Below are positions 63,894-64,000 of a stretch of 64,000 nucleotides of DNA, piece by piece. The translations under genes were made by a program, and so were the position numbers. The stretch is taken from assembly GCF_000739375.1 (NCBI RefSeq), contig NZ_CP006704.1, forward strand, positions 2,790,001-2,854,000. Reading direction: 5' to 3'. How positions within the stretch are numbered: position 1 is the first letter of the stretch; the number at the start of each line of letters is the position of its first letter. The notes under the pieces are model-generated. The model worked only from the letters and a program-made list of their open reading frames with translations, was not told where the DNA came from and did not search any database. This DNA comes from Comamonas testosteroni TK102. Its GTDB lineage: Bacteria > Pseudomonadota > Gammaproteobacteria > Burkholderiales > Burkholderiaceae_C.

Positions 63894-64000
63894 ATGCCCG
63901 AAAAAGCCACGAACGAATTTTGGAAGAATCTGAAGCCGATTTCTGATTGCTTTCAGCCCGATGCGCAGCCGGAAGTTTATATACAGAACGCGCCCACTGA
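63894..64000 (+). CDS. Partial gene running off the right edge, unknown
   Basis: The ATG at 63894 has AAGGAGA 5-6 bp upstream and opens 35 codons (MPEKATNEFWKN...) to the window edge. The gene is incomplete, so no family can be assigned. The 186 bp before it are A/T-richer than average and should hold its promoter. Confidence 0.65.
   Translation, partial: MPEKATNEFWKNLKPISDCFQPDAQPEVYIQNAPT

Overview
The window looks like chromosomal DNA from a high-GC betaproteobacterium of the family Comamonadaceae, most likely Comamonas or a close relative such as Delftia. This rests on gene content (bo3-type ubiquinol oxidase with RegBA, many Bug/TctC-type binding proteins, pobA with an IclR-type regulator, the gcvT-gcvH-gcvP order) and on recurring ATAGCTGCT-type palindromes between genes; no rRNA gene was available to confirm it. 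I see no tRNA, rRNA, CRISPR array, insertion sequence or prophage.

Layout: (1) 98-9348, minus strand: a self-contained selenoprotein operon fdoG-fdoH-fdoI-fdhE-selA-selB. fdoG holds an in-frame UGA (Sec197) followed by a bacterial SECIS hairpin, and an FNR-like promoter lies upstream. (2) 9583-10759: an AI-2E family permease broken by a one-base frameshift in a C7 run. (3) 10980-16670: the 2-oxoglutarate dehydrogenase complex sucA-sucB-lpdA, with a terminator-like hairpin before lpdA. (4) 16822-29376: housekeeping genes (zapE, a periplasmic coiled-coil protein, a PP2C phosphatase, a DinG-type helicase, bamD, dnaE, clpS, clpA). (5) 29544-39071: two small membrane proteins, the redox two-component system regA/regB, a SURF1 protein and cyoABCD, then a divergent MHS-type transporter. 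(6) 39195-49043: accessory metabolism, comprising two orphan Bug binding proteins, a LysR regulator, pobR/pobA, a 2OG-Fe dioxygenase, a lipoprotein behind a structured leader, a universal stress protein, a bacteriohemerythrin and an SDR. (7) 49124-54040: a complete branched-chain amino acid type ABC transporter livK-H-M-G-F. (8) 54391-57266: a pseudouridine synthase and a hybrid sensor kinase. (9) 57518-63056: the glycine cleavage operon gcvT-gcvH-X-gcvP behind a tandem glycine riboswitch, with X an unrecognised gene. (10) a TonB-C domain lipoprotein and the start of a gene running off the right edge.

Oxygen and redox response recurs across the window. FNR-type sites (TTGA-N6-TCAA, or one base off) precede fdoG, the universal stress gene and the bacteriohemerythrin gene, and RegBA sits beside the quinol oxidase. 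The main candidates for something undescribed are the structured RNA and terminator abutting the lipoprotein start (44926-45061), the unknown gene X inside the gcv operon, two hairpin repeats sharing a 26-bp core, and the overlapping palindromes between cyoA and the transporter gene.
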